The notes: generated by a model not told the origin, from the letters alone. 64,000 bases of DNA from Diphasiastrum complanatum (GCA_029204225.1 CM055109.1:27160178-27224177), one strand, 5' to 3'; shown: positions 19,337 through 31,329, counted from the first letter of the stretch. Numbers and translations: made by a program.

Positions 19337-21810
19337 AATATTATCTATCTTTGCATTAGATAATTCAGTTAGCCTTAAAGAAAAGTCTGTATAATTTGTG
19401 TGTGTTGGAAGCCATGTTCTATATTGATTTAATTAGATTATAAAGAATGAATCTCAAAATAACATTCAGATATATTTTATATATAGCATATTCTCTAAAA
19501 AGATCAATCAATAGAACTTGTTTGTGAAACTCTTTCTATATTGCTACATATCCCACAATGCCTTCTAATTGCATCCTTCTCCTCATGACGTAAATTTGGG
19601 AAGTAATTGCAAAACCCAGATCTAACTAAATTTCAAAATTCACATATAAATCGACTCAATATTATGTCCATAAAAATGAAGGTTTATAGATTCAACATGC
19701 AAGACGAAACTAGAGTGTAAGTGTTAAATAGTTCATTTATATCCGAAATAATTATTTCACCATTGTTCAATCGAATCATAGGTCTTAATTCAAGAGAAAG
19801 AACCGGTGATATCGATAGAATCATTCATTCCAAATTCGTTTTGATTTAAACAAAGAAATAGTCTAATCCAAAAAATATTTTTTCCTTTTCATTAAAACGT
19901 CTTTCGAAATATATTCAGTAGGTTTCTTTTTTGTCAAAGAATGGAATTCTTTTTGTATACAATTCATAAAATCTTTCAACTTCAAATTAGCTAATAGTTT
20001 CTAAATACCATCTTTGTCAAGAGTCATCTTTCTATCTACGAATTCCTTAAAATCTAGGGAATAAAAAAAAGCAAGGAATGATTTCATTCTAAAGTTCATC
20101 ATCATCATCATATTTAAATGAATTGGGTTTAATTCAAATAAATTGGGTTTGTTAGTTATAGTTTCAACGAAAGTATGATTCGGATAAATTATTTAAATTT
20201 TCACCTTCCAGAATCAAATGGCTTTTTCGATGATGCAAGACATAAAACGTGTTGCCAAAAGTAATAGGTCTTTCAATATGGATTTGATTGTTCGAAGCTT
20301 TTTCTTTAAGCTAAAACATAGATTGTAGTCTAGAAGCTATTCAAGCATTTTGGTTGCAAAACTAACTTTATAAGCTCATTTGTCATAAACACAATAGGAA
20401 CTGTCTTTCTATAAAAGTTTCGTAAACTTTTTGTGTCGACTATGTGAGCAAATATGCCAATCCAATTTGACTTGGAAGTGCATGCTCTTCTCCCAATGCT
20501 TTCTAATTGATCTTTCTTCTCACAAGTCGATTGGATAAGTAATTGCAAAACCTAGATCTTATTGAATTCCTAAACTCACATATAACTGGATTGAATATTA
20601 TGTCCATGAGATCAAGGTTTATAGATTCAAGATGTAAGCTGAAATTACTCTTCATTTTATCTCCGTTTTTAAGTGTTAAATAGAAGTGCTTGTCAAGATA
20701 CAATTCAAATGATATACAACTCCATGTTTGCAATTTATATTTGACTCGAATCGAGACAAAATTGTAAAGAGCGAATTGCATGTCATAATGATAATTGAAT
20801 TTTGTATTCAACCCATGTATGTTTGATGTCATTATGTTGTAACTTAAAAAAACTTGCATTTTGAAAAGGAACATGAAATAACAAACTAAAAAAACATTAT
20901 CTATGTGTCTATTAAACATAGAATTGTCATTCTCAAAAAGGTATCTGTAATCACACAGTTAGTAATTACAAAAATTACATGTTCATGTGTTTTGGGATTT
21001 TTTTAGAAGATCAAAACATTTCAAATCAATAATGATCAAGAACAATGTCGGAATTGAAATAGTTGATAGCTGATAATATCTTTTAAGTAATTTTCATTGC
21101 TAACGAAGATTTTGTGGAAGGTAAAAAATCACTTCTATTTTCTGTAATTTATTTTCCATTGTATTCTTTTTAGTTTAGTGTATTGAACATATGAAAATAA
21201 CATGATTTTTATAATATACGTTAATTTTTCAGGATTTTTGAAACACTTTTATGAATTATTTTTGATTGCGATCCCGGATTTTATCAAGACGAATAGGACG
21301 GAGATATAACATTCCGAAGCGCATTTTGACAAAGGTTACTATGCAATACGCAACCTCTAATTTGGTTATAACATTTCCATTTCAAAATGAAAAACTATGT
21401 CTCGGGCATGGGGAGACAACTTGGCCACCTCTTCGACACATGAGCTTAACTGACAGACGATCCTATCACAATTGAAAATGTTCTGAAGGTCCTGGAACGA
21501 GAAGCTATCAACACATCGATTACGACAACAATTGACACGCATCAAGTTCATATCTTTTAATCATTCTAATGTACAGTTTTCCTACAATGCATTTTATACA
21601 CAAATATATATACAAATTTGTGACTAACAAATAATAGGTGATAACTCTCGAATCTCCACAACTGATATCACAATGATCTTCCTCTAGCAAAGAGTCAAGT
21701 TAACGCTATTTTTTTGCTCGAAATAGATATTCTTCTATCATAAAAAAATAAACATTAATTTTCAATATTCTTCGTAGGATTTAACACCGCCACCGCCACC
21801 GAAAACGACT
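19337..21810. other. AT-rich sequence with a ~185-bp direct repeat pair
   Basis: 19551-19731 and 20491-20681 are diverged direct copies (shared: AGTAATTGCAAAACC, AATATTATGTCCAT, GGTTTATAGATTCAA). Open frames at 20330-20548 and 20503-20919 (minus) and 21266-21475 (plus) resemble no protein I know, and AT-rich DNA yields such frames by chance. The 21266 frame (FPFQNEKLCLGHGETTWPPL) has a more protein-like composition and precedes the GIY-YIG remnant. Confidence 0.5.
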
Positions 21811-22060
21811 ATGAGGAAGTTCTTCACAATCTACAAAATAGTCTCTCGAACAAACAATTTTGTTTACATCGGCCAAACAACAGATTTTGAGAGACGCATG
21901 CGGCAACTCATAGACCACTGAAAGGGATAATCTATGACATGACTTGCGACGATTTTTTTGATCATTTTGAAGCTCAAATATTGGAAATTGTCAATGATTC
22001 TTCGATTCCAAATAGATTAGAAAAAATGTACATTAAAATGTTTAGATCTCAAAAAATGCG
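21811..22060 (+). pseudogene. GIY-YIG endonuclease domain remnant
   Basis: From ATG 21811: MRKFFTIYKIVSRTNNFVYI, then GQTTDFERRMRQLIDH and a TGA at 21919-21921. TIY...YIG with the following QT and the FERRMRQ arginine helix is the GIY-YIG nuclease fold. The rest of the domain continues in another frame at 21939-22060: FFDHFEAQILEIVNDSS and NRLEKMYIKMF, which supplies the late conserved Glu (RLEK-YI). The full domain is thus there, split by one frame change. Such domains occur in Penelope-like elements, homing nucleases and large DNA viruses. It converges on the helicase remnant to the right. Confidence 0.7.
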
Positions 22061-22290
22061 AGTTTGTAGTTGTCTCACACAAATATTGGTATTTGAAACG
22101 TTGATCTTACATATGAAAATTTTTGGCACATTTTATCGATTTGTAATCTTAATTTAAATTCATGATTTTAATTTAGTTATCTATGAATTCTTTTGTGATA
22201 TTTTATATAACTTTGCATTTTTCTCTTTAAATGATGAAGAGTTTTTATTTTACATTTATGGAAACCACGATTTTGTCAAGATATTTAAAT

Positions 22291-22602
22291 TCAATTGAAT
22301 AACCTGCACATACGCTTCTCTTGACATTTTGTTGTGATATACGTGCTCATAGTATAATTATTTTGAAACCCATCTTTGTATTGTTCTGGATCAATTCTGT
22401 AGGCATTTAACAGAAACATTTGTTGCGTCGTAGGATAAGCTCGCAATTGTTCAATATCTTCAGATGTCGAAGCTTGCGATTTTTTACTTTCTTCTTTTAA
22501 TTTTTGGAAAAGCTTGCGAAAGTTTTCATCATAAAAGTTATTATTAGAATTAAATTTTGAATTTTGAATAATAGAAGTATTTTTTTTAGATTTTTTATTT
22601 GA
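22291..22602 (-). pseudogene. Open frame downstream of the helicase remnant
   Basis: 103 codons without a stop between TGA 22603-22605 and TGA 22291-22293; it lacks a start near its upstream end. It reads NNNFYDENFRKLFQKLKEES, KKSQASTSEDIEQLRAYPTT, QQMFLLNAYRIDPEQYKDGF. The balanced, Lys/Glu/Gln-rich composition looks like real protein. It follows the helicase fragments colinearly; between them SYMALQELSEAKNIHYYGHH is also readable. Likely the C-terminal tail of the helicase ORF or a second protein of the same element. Confidence 0.5.
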
Positions 22603-22799
22603 TCATAAAATTTGATTCATGATGTCCATAATAATGTATATTTTTGGCCTCTGAAAGTTCTTGTAATGCCATATAGGATGTCTGCTTTCAAGTAGAAATG
22701 ATATATTTCGGATATGATATTTCCAAAACAATGAACAACAACATAATGTATTAGAAAGATTAAGATCTGGTAGAATAAGACTATATTGTGAATATTAAT

Positions 22800-24340
22800 T
22801 ATTTGTTTGATTTACAATGGCTGGTGCTGGATCAAAATCCAGGTGTTAATTTGCGTATAAGAAATATGTTTTCTCATCTTGTCACTCGAGATAACATAAG
22901 ATAAGTTAATTTTGGACAGAAACTTTTTTGAATATCGATTATTGCAATGTCACGAATTGTTGTGCCTTGCGATTTATGAGTCATAATAGAATATGCCAAT
23001 ATTAAAGGAAATGTAGATTTGTAATATATTTTAGAATCGTATCTCAAATTTTAGTAGTTGATGGCATAATTTTCATTTTTTTTTGTCAGATTCATCAATT
23101 GTTATTGTGATAGAATCTATTTCGTTGGTTTGTTTTGAATATGCAAAGTCTTGAATCTTCCGATCACTCCATTAACTATTCCATTTGTTATGTCTAGATT
23201 CGCAAGATCCATGACCTTTGCATTCTTTGCAATATGGTCTAGTTGATGAAATGACAAGTCTTCAAGCCATGATTTTAATTCTAGATTGTCCGATGCATTC
23301 GTTTTCACTGGTACATTTATGATGTTCTCCTCTTCGAATTTTTTTTCTAATACACATTTATTGTATCTTTTGACATTTTCTTTGTGTGTGCATATTATTG
23401 TCAAGTTAGAGCTAATCATTTTAACAACTTCTTATTCTGAAATTACTTGTTTATTTAATGTATCATTGATTTCTACTAATGTTGGCTTTCTAAATCTTAT
23501 TGTGTTTAAAAATGAAAGGTATAATCCATCTGACGAGTGTCGTGTCAAATAAGTCAAGTGGATTTGAATCGCCATTTTCGAATATAAAGATGTGGAGATA
23601 TGGCATATCGAGCATAAGTTATCGGTTTTATGTTTACACATTGCTAGCAATTGTGCATGATCGCCTACTGATAACACGGTGAAATTTTAAAAAAGGCATA
23701 CGATATGGATTCAATTTTATTTGATTTATTTGTTGTATGACAAGTTGTAATGTTTGAGCAGTCATCATAGACATTTCTTTGACAATAATGATATCAGCAG
23801 TAAGTATTAAATTGTTTTGTAACACATGTCAGTAGGCACCAATTTTTATATATCTATAGCATTAACAAGGATCAACAATAAGTTGTGCACTGTTAATGCA
23901 CGTTTAATAAGCCTAGATGCAGCTGCACCTGTTGTGGCGCATAACAAAACAGACTTGTTCATTTTTTCAAGCGAGAATGTTAGATATTTTATCAGATGCG
24001 TTTTTTCACTTTCCGGTGTACCTGATAGTATAAAAATACCTGAGCGATTTGACATCAAAATTGAAAAAGCATTTTCTTGTTCTCTTCTCAATGAAAAATT
24101 TTCAAACGATTGAAATTCATGCGAAATACCTAACATGTCTTTTGTGTCATTTGCTAATGATACCTGAGCGTTACTTTCTTCATCAGATATGACTTGAAAT
24201 AATGGCTGGCGAGAAAATGATTTATGTTGCAGTAAGATATTCACAATTTGTTATTGTTGTCCATTTTGAAGCATTTGTTTATTTGAATAATTTTCAACGT
24301 AGCATTCAATGTCTTTTGTGAGAAATTGGCAAAAATCTAG
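22800..24340 (-). pseudogene. PIF1-like SF1 helicase, broken but colinear
   Basis: Reading right to left, successive frames give an entire PIF1-type helicase. 24244-23846: GIFILSGTPESEKTHLIKYL (motif I) and VLLCATTGAAASRLIKRALT (Ia). 23825-23634: ADIIIVKEMSMMTAQTLQLV (motif II). 23677-23432: VGDHAQLLAMCKHKTDNLCS (III), IHLTYLTRHSSDGLYLSFLN. 23419-23117: LTIICTHKENVKRYNKCVLE, then LANLDITNGIVNGVIGRF. About 23065-22940: STFPLILAYSIMTHKSQGTT (motif V); 22930-22820: LTYLMLSRVTR (VI), FDPAPAIVNQT. Helicases of this type occur in Helitrons, large DNA viruses and plant mobile elements. Motif I has Glu for both glycines (GTPESEKT for GxPGxGKT) and motif II has KE for DE, so it is dead. Confidence 0.8.
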
Positions 24341-25115
24341 CTTGGTATTTTTATATTAGAGATTGTGAGTGAATCTCACATGTGTGGAAGATGTTCCCAC
24401 ATGTGGAGAATATTAGAAATGTTTGTCATAGAAGTCTCATAAAATTATATAGTCAACCATCTTTGTGTAGAATGTTGGTGGTCAAAAATTGGCATACATG
24501 GCAAATTGGTCAAATCCACATGTAATGTCTCTATTGAGCCAAAGTAGTGTAGGAAGTGAAACTCATGCTAAATAGGTTGTTGACAAGTGTCTTTACTTAG
24601 TTTGATGTGTGAATGGACCAATAGAATTTAGAGGTGGATGCATCAATGGTCCAATAGGATGAAGAGGTTGTAAATAATTATGACCTCTCTAATCCTATTG
24701 GATGAGTGATGCAACATCTCTTACTTTTGATTGGACCCTTCCAACAAATCTCTCACTTATGATTGGACCCTTTGAATTTTGCCAACACATTGACTTAATC
24801 ACTCATCGAATCTAACTTGGACACTTGTAAGCAACCTAACTAGCTCGAGTTACATCACAATTGATTTTTTTGCCTAATCATGACAAAAAATGTGTACTTT
24901 ATTGTTTGACCTCTAAAGCCAAAATTGGCCCTATCACCTAGTGACACCTAGATGTTTGACCATAAAATTTATGACACCCCTAAAGTCAACATTATAAACT
25001 GATTCTAACTATTTTACACACGGGAACATGCTCCACACATGTGAATTTTACTCACAAACATAAAATCATAAAACAGCCAAGATAGATTTTGACAATTTTT
25101 CACACTCAAAAACTA
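24318..25115. mobile_element. 0.8-kb foldback element (non-autonomous TIR type)
   Basis: The ends are ~95-bp inverted repeats: left GAGAAATTGGCAAAAATCTA ... CTCACATGTGTGG; right, reverse-complemented, GAAAAATTGTCAAAATCTAT ... TTCACATGTGTGG. The inner halves also mirror each other (CCAATAGGAT...AGAGGT at 24650 against ACCTCT...ATCCTATTGG at 24697), so the whole element folds on itself about 24675. No ORF. It abuts the amino end of the helicase remnant. No target duplication identified. Confidence 0.7.
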
Positions 25116-25980
25116 GCTTGGTAAGGTACTAGATCAATCAAGGAGTGTGTGAAACTTTTTGAGTGGATCCTTTGGTATGTATATGAAGTAAAGATCAGCC
25201 AAGGATCCATCATCGATGTTTTTATTGTCATATGTCTACACATTTCATATGTTTTTATTGTCATGTGTCTACCCAATCACACACACTTTGAATGAGAGTT
25301 CAATTATTGAACTAAGAAAATGAAATGCTAACCCTTGGCCACCATTCCAAGACAACTAGGATTCAAAATAACTAATTATCTTGCATCCGATCTCAATCAC
25401 ATATTTTAGTCAAGAAATTGGTGGCAATGCCTTTGTGATATATCACAAAGTTCTTGTTTTTCTTCAAACAATCTATATTTGCAATAATTGCAAGTCTTTT
25501 TTTTTTAATCCAAATACTTCAACAAAATGTATTCTAGCAAGGCCTCCATAGAAAATTACTTCAATAATCCAAAGTTTAAATGAATATTGAGTTTGAACAA
25601 AAACCTTTATATGCTCTTATTGTAGTTTAGCTCATTTTTTTGACATTTAATTTAAAAAAATTGGTAAAAAAAAACCCCTAAAAAAATAAGTTTCAAAAAA
25701 CCCTAACCCTAATCTTAGGAATGCTCTCCAAAACACATAGTACAAACTTGGCATATCACAATTCAAGTTATGGTCCAAAATATTGCTACATAGACAAATA
25801 GGATTCCAAGCACCTAAAACCAAGAGTACAAATATATTTTTTGGCATATTATACAATGGATGGACTATAAAAAGAATGGTATCTACCAAAAATGCATGTG
25901 CAAATCGCGAGCTACAATTCGAATATAGATCTGAATCGGTGAGGTGGTCTAGATTCGTGAATTGCTGGTTTATTTTTTTT
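25116..25980. other. AT-rich intergenic sequence
   Basis: No gene recognised; frames on both strands at 25647-26117 mirror each other and carry no motif. A short run of AACCCTAACCCTAA at about 25700 resembles two telomere-type units but is not an array. Confidence 0.5.
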
Positions 25981-25984
25981 ACTT

Positions 25985-26330
25985 TTGTATTGAGGGCCAG
26001 CTCCAAGGACCTTCCGCCCCAGAAGTCTGTGCACCCGAGGGCAGAGGCCGGAAGGCGCAGACACTTCCGCAGGCGAAATGGCCAAGGAGCCAACCCTTGC
26101 GCGAATTCAGTTTTCACATTTTTTTTTCTTTTTTTTTAAGTAAATTTTTTTTTACACGCACCTTCCGAGCGAAAGGTGCGTGTAAAAAATAAATAAAATT
26201 TTGTTAGTTCACCTTCTAGCATCCGAAAGGTGCCTATAAAAAAAATTTGCCATTGCCCCACAGAGTACAGTAAGTTCTGTGAGGCACCATTTGAAAACTG
26301 ATTTTACATTTAAAAAAGGTTCCAATACAT
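25985..26330 (+). repeat. Hairpin-rich dispersed repeat, copy 1
   Basis: GC-rich start (GAGGGCCAGCTCCAAGG), a T-rich stretch, then two hairpins: ACACGCACCTTCCG...AAGGTGCGTGT near 26155-26183 and CACCTTCTAGC...GAAAGGTGC near 26210. It closes with CTGTGAGGCACC and AACTGATTTTACA near 26305. Copies 2 (about 42270-42540) and 3 (57240-57560, opposite strand) share these blocks in the same order. Confidence 0.7.
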
Positions 26331-27847
26331 ATCATTGTGCCTCTAATTACATAAAAAACATATCTTGACTTATGGCCCCTTCTTGAACTTGGCGAGCACA
26401 AGGCAGATTCAACATTTTGGGACCAGCAAATGCAAACTGGGCATATGTCTAGTAAGCAAAAGGGACTCTTAGAGTCTGAAAAATTCTACAAAAATATATG
26501 TAGAGTCCCACAGAAAAAGACGATTCTAGGCAAAGAATCGTGATTCGCTGCATCTGTGGAGCCCATCTACAATCTTATGCATGTGCACACAAATAGACAG
26601 TCTAGAATGTATTTGCAATTTCATCTTGAAGATGGATCATGCGAAAGTTATGGCCTATCAATGGCATTTTGCTGCGCACTGCTTTCATGTCTTGATATGC
26701 CTTCTATTTTGGCGGCCTGACATAACTATAAATAAGGTTGCCTCAGAAAACTTGCCTTGTATTGGTCATGATGGATCCATATATTAAATTATTTACTTAC
26801 GAGTTACATTCAACAATCCATCCCAACTGATACCTTCTCAAAAAAAAAATGTTACTCAAAATTCCATAGACTCATTCAAGTATCTAAATTCACTTCCAAA
26901 ATGGGGGCATTTTATAGCGTTTCAATGGACATCACTGTAGAATATTTAAAAACAACATCCAATGGATTATTGAAACTGCGAATTTGACATTCAGGCGATT
27001 TGAGTCTTTAATTTTACTTCCTGTTTCTGTACAGTCAGCTTATTATGTTTTTTGACCCCGCATTCATGCTATCTATGTTGAAATGGGTGAGTACCATTTC
27101 CATACTTTTACACTATACTCTGCGGATCAACCTTTTGAAGTTGGCTTGTGCCTTGATAGAAAAAGCAGCCATTTTGCCCACAAAAATAAATTTGCTATGA
27201 AAAATAAGTCTTGATGTGCGTTGTGCAAAGTGGTGGTTAAGTCGCATAATAGCAATCATAAGATCTGTAATTACTTAAGTGTCAACCCAAAAGCCAGATC
27301 ATAATAGAACTTTAGTCAATATAAATGGAAAACCTAAGTTGAAATAGTTACATGATATAAGCTAGAAATTGTAGAAATAGCAGATTGTGATCATGGAGCA
27401 ACTAGGCAAGTAAGTCACTTGCATTGAGAAGAGGAGAATACAACCGAAGTTTTAAAACTCACTATTCCCTTGCCACTCCAAAGCAAAGATGAGCTTTTTA
27501 GAAGAGTCTGATATTTTTCTCAAGTCTGACCTAACCTTCTAGGATACACATAGCTATAGCAATCCAAGTAAGAGATGGAAAATGACCTAGCATGCACTCC
27601 AAACTCAAGCCTGTCTTGCTCCAAATTTCAGCTAAGGTCCAAATAAAAGAAAACTGTGGAAGCATATATGTAAGATGTAACAACTAAATCAAATATGCCC
27701 ACAGAAAACTTATGCCATTTCAACCCAAAGACCACCACAAACTGCTATGTGGGTCTCCCATCCCAATGAGATATTGGGGACGATCCGCATACTTCCAAAT
27801 TAGAAAAAGGATCTCGCAAATGAGACAAGCAAATGATTGTAATAATT
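26331..27847. other. Intergenic, includes the actin 3' flank
   Basis: No gene or repeat recognised; short frames at 26581-26787 and 27712-27933 are not protein-like. The part next to 27848 is the actin 3' untranslated region; no clear poly(A) signal was identified. Confidence 0.5.
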
Positions 27848-29582
27848 CTAGAAACACTTTCTGTGAACGATTGAAGGACCTGACTCATCGTACTCGGCCT
27901 TCGCAATCCACATCTGCACATATGAAAGATTAATTAACTCCACATGTGCATGTAACTTAAAAAAACGTGGCAAACTTAACACGTGCGAGGTTAACTACCT
28001 TATGATGGGAGGATCCTTTCATGTATAAGCATGTAAAATGGAATATCAACTCGTTTTCAGGACACAAACTTCAAAGCGATGCAATAAAATTAAGCAGCTG
28101 TTCTTTGGAATTATGTGTGCATGCTATGTTTGAGAGAGTATATCCGGCACGTACCTGCTGAAATGTGCTCAAAGATGCCAAGATGGACCCTCCAATCCAG
28201 ACACTGTACTTCCTTTCAGGTGGTGCCACCACCTTAATCTTCATGCTACTTGGAGCCAAAGCTGTTATCTCTTTGCTCATACGATCGGCAATCCCTGGAA
28301 ACATAGTTGTTCCTCCACTAAGAACAATATTTCCGTATAGATCTTTCCTGATATCCACGTCACACTTCATTATGGAATTGTATGTCGTTTCGTGAATTCC
28401 TGCGGCCTCCATACCAATAAGAGATGGTTGAAACATCACTTCAGGACATCTGAAACGTTCTACACCGATAGTAATGACTTGTCCATCTGGTAACTCATAG
28501 CTCTTTTCAAGTGACGAGCTGTTCTTTCCAGTTTCTAATTCGTGTTCAAAGTCAAGAGCGACATATGCCAGCTTTTCTTTCATATCACGAACTATTTCAC
28601 GTTCAGCAGTTGTAGTGAATGAATATCCACGTTCTGTCAAAATCTTCATCAAATAATCTGTGAGATCACGTCCAGCAAGATCCAATCGAAGAATAGCATG
28701 TGGTAGTGCATATCCTTCATAGATTGGTACAGTATGTGTAACGCCATCACCAGAATCTAACACAATGCCTGCAATACCATCCAAAGCAATGTTAATCCGA
28801 AGCAATACAGTATGGAACCACAATTGAAAATGGTAACAAACCAACCATTCAGCTAGACAGAACGAAAAAGTACCAGTTGTTCGCCCACTTGCGTATAACG
28901 AAAGCACTGCCTGGATAGCAACATACATAGCAGGCGCATTGAATGTCTCAAACATAATCTGAGTCATTTTCTCGCGGTTTGCTTTTGGGTTAAGTGGAGC
29001 CTCGGTAAGGAGAACTGGGTGCTCCTCTGGCGCCACACGAAGCTCATTATAAAATGTGTGGTGCCAAATCTTCTCCATGTCATCCCAATTTGTGACAATG
29101 CCATGTTCAATGGGATATTTTAACGTCAAAATACCACGTTTTGACTGTGCTTCATCACCAACGTAAGCATCCTTCTGGCCCATTCCAACCATGACACCTG
29201 TGTGCCGAGGGCGCCCAATAATGCTTGGAAATACGGCTCGTGGAGCATCGTCTCCTGCAAATCCAGCCTGAAAGACAGAACCATGGAAACTAAAAGCTAA
29301 AGATCTGTGAAAAAATAGCTTGAAAACTATCAGCAACTGGGCATACCTGACATCCAGTAACCAAAGAAAGGGTCTCCCACAGAACTGGATAAAATCGTGT
29401 ATGCATAATCATCTAAAACGAGGTCCAACTAAATATCTTGCAAGGATCACAATAGGATGTTCGATACTTTGCCACGCTTAGTTAATGAACTGAGCTATTG
29501 CTTTGAGAAGTAGACACTGTACCTTCACCATTCCAGATCCATTGTCGCAAACAAGGGGCTGCACATCTTCAGAATCAGCCAT
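27848..29582 (-). CDS. ACT: Actin, four coding exons
   Basis: Actin polymerises with ATP into cytoplasmic and nuclear filaments. Exons (minus): 29582-29523 (60 nt, [20 protein letters not shown]), 29267-28874 (394 nt, [20 protein letters not shown] onward), 28768-28155 (614 nt), 27913-27848 (66 nt, [21 protein letters not shown]). Introns of 255, 105 and 241 nt all have GT...AG ends. They fall after codon 20, inside the Gly-152 codon and after codon 356, the conserved plant actin positions. The sum is 1134 nt, 377 aa, the standard length, with no stop or frameshift. Phosphate loops DNGSG and DSGDGV, the [13 protein letters not shown] motif and C-terminal KCF are present. A TTTACAG six bases before the ATG suggests the leader intron usual in plant actin genes. 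Which actin class it is cannot be told here. Confidence 0.96.
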
Positions 29583-29589
29583 TGTATTC

Positions 29590-31325
29590 TGTAAAGAACA
29601 ATGAAAATAGATGGCATAATTGTCATAAGCTGTTTCCAGAACTTGATGACAGTAGATTTCCTCAATTCAATGTAAATAACATAGTTGCTATAAGCAGAAA
29701 TCAAGACTTAATTACGCTAGATTGCCTTGATTTCTCGACTTTTTTATCAGAAACCTTCAGCTCACATCTTGAGACAAGACGTCCAAAAACCCTGAATACG
29801 TTATTACGTTGTACAAGCCCGACCCATGCGATTTGTCCCCAGAGGTTTTTTTCTAACCTTAAAACTTAAGCTCTAATTCGTAGAACCACTCTAAAGTGTG
29901 GAGATCATCTACAGCAGAAAGCAAAGAATTTCAAAGAGCTAAGAGCAGAACTGCTGTTGAACAAGCTCGCCAACCACACACTATTGGATCCAATATATGG
30001 TATAAGAAAAAGCTTGGAACAATTTTTCTAATTAAGGAAATCTTGCAAACCTTTTGGCTAATCAGAGAAATGTGCTAAATGAACAGCAGCCAGGACAATC
30101 ACCGAAAATCACAACACACATACTTAGACACAACGACTATGCAAAAACTCAAATTCAAGGGTACTTGATAAATCTGTGCTGGTGGTTCTTGACATATATA
30201 AGCTAGATGACCAGGGACCTTACAAAGCCAAACTGACATTTATTTGACTCAGAATAAACAACTCAATCTAGGTCTGAGCCTGAGAATTAGTGGGTAGGTC
30301 AACATTTTCACAAATATAACACTTTCTCTAAGAACCTGCTAATTATCCACTTAGCACCATGATTATAACCAGCTCGAGGATAGTACATAATCCAAAGTCT
30401 TTTCATGGCTTCAAAGGCCCATACGAATGGCGATACAAATGCTGACATTGCCTCCAAGTATGGAACTCTGAGTAGAGAGGGCAAGCCTTGAAAGTTCACA
30501 TGTAAACTTGTGGTAATGCCTAGAAGTAAGGACTCCTTTGGCATTGCCTCCAAGAAGGAAACTCTGACTAGAGAGTGCAAGCCTTGAAAGTTCAAATGTT
30601 AACTCGCACTAATGCTTAGAAATTCAGGACTTCCTTTACCTTTCTTCATCCTATCTTGTATGCTTGTGTATAGGTATGACCGAACATATCAGATGTTTGC
30701 AGCCTGATTCTCCAATTCTATCCTCAAATACAATATAGACATTTTTGAGCTCCGAGAAATGAAAATTTTCCTATTTTTGTATGAAAATGTAGAGTTTTCA
30801 CTACCTTTTCTACATAACCAACAGAAGAATTCCTTCTTTAAAAAACCATATATTTGAATTGTAATCATGACAATTGAAATGCATGGATCACCTGTTATAA
30901 TGTTACGAGCTGCAAAATTGAAGATCTTCCTAAAATTGTTCCTCGTAGCTGATTAAGCTGCTCGGAAGTTGGAGCTCTATAACTTAGAAGAGAATCAAGA
31001 CAAAATGATACCAAATAACCTTAAGATTTGCCCACCACCTGCAAACAGCTAAACCGTCAAAAAATACTTCCATGATTGGAATAGCACCTCAAGGGCACCT
31101 TTGGGTCCTACATAAATGTCAGCATATATCCACTTTGAATTAGGGAAGAGGACACATCGATGCAGCATCTAGTTCCATCATATTAGTGTATCTGTGAACC
31201 ACCAAAGCTAATTCGTATTGGACCAAACATAAAGTGTTTCAAGGATATAAATTTTACTTTGAGGTCTAAAGTCACCTTCCCAGACAAACTGTCCGTTATG
31301 CCAAATTTCTATCAAATATATTTTT
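29590..31325. other. Upstream region of the actin gene
   Basis: Should contain the leader intron, 5' UTR and promoter of the actin gene; I could not place a TATA box with confidence. Apart from the tandem duplication at 30446-30640 nothing else is recognised. Short frames at 29582-29869 and 30308-30595 are not convincing. Confidence 0.5.
30446..30640. repeat. 96-bp tandem duplication
   Basis: CATTGCCTCCAAG begins at 30446 and at 30542. Both units continue with GAACTCTGA/GAAACTCTGA, TAGAGAG, GCAAGCCTTGAAAGTTCA and AATGC.TAGAA. Two diverged copies. Confidence 0.85.
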
Positions 31326-31329
31326 TGGA

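Noticed and set aside
20330-20919. Minus-strand ORFs of 72 and 138 codons
   Set aside because: Very AT-rich, biased to Phe/Tyr/Asn/Ile, partly inside a direct repeat; no motif.
21811-24340. Helitron
   Set aside because: The helicase fits, but no HUH replication-initiator domain and no CTRR-plus-hairpin end was found; kept only as an unnamed element.
17800-25200. Endogenised giant virus
   Set aside because: Nuclease and helicase would fit, but no capsid, DNA polymerase or other hallmark gene was seen; not claimed.
25695-25712. Telomere repeat array
   Set aside because: Only about two CCCTAA units; too short to mean anything.
28071-29336. Single 421-residue actin-like ORF
   Set aside because: It reads through introns 1, 2 and 3; the spliced model gives the exact 377-residue protein.
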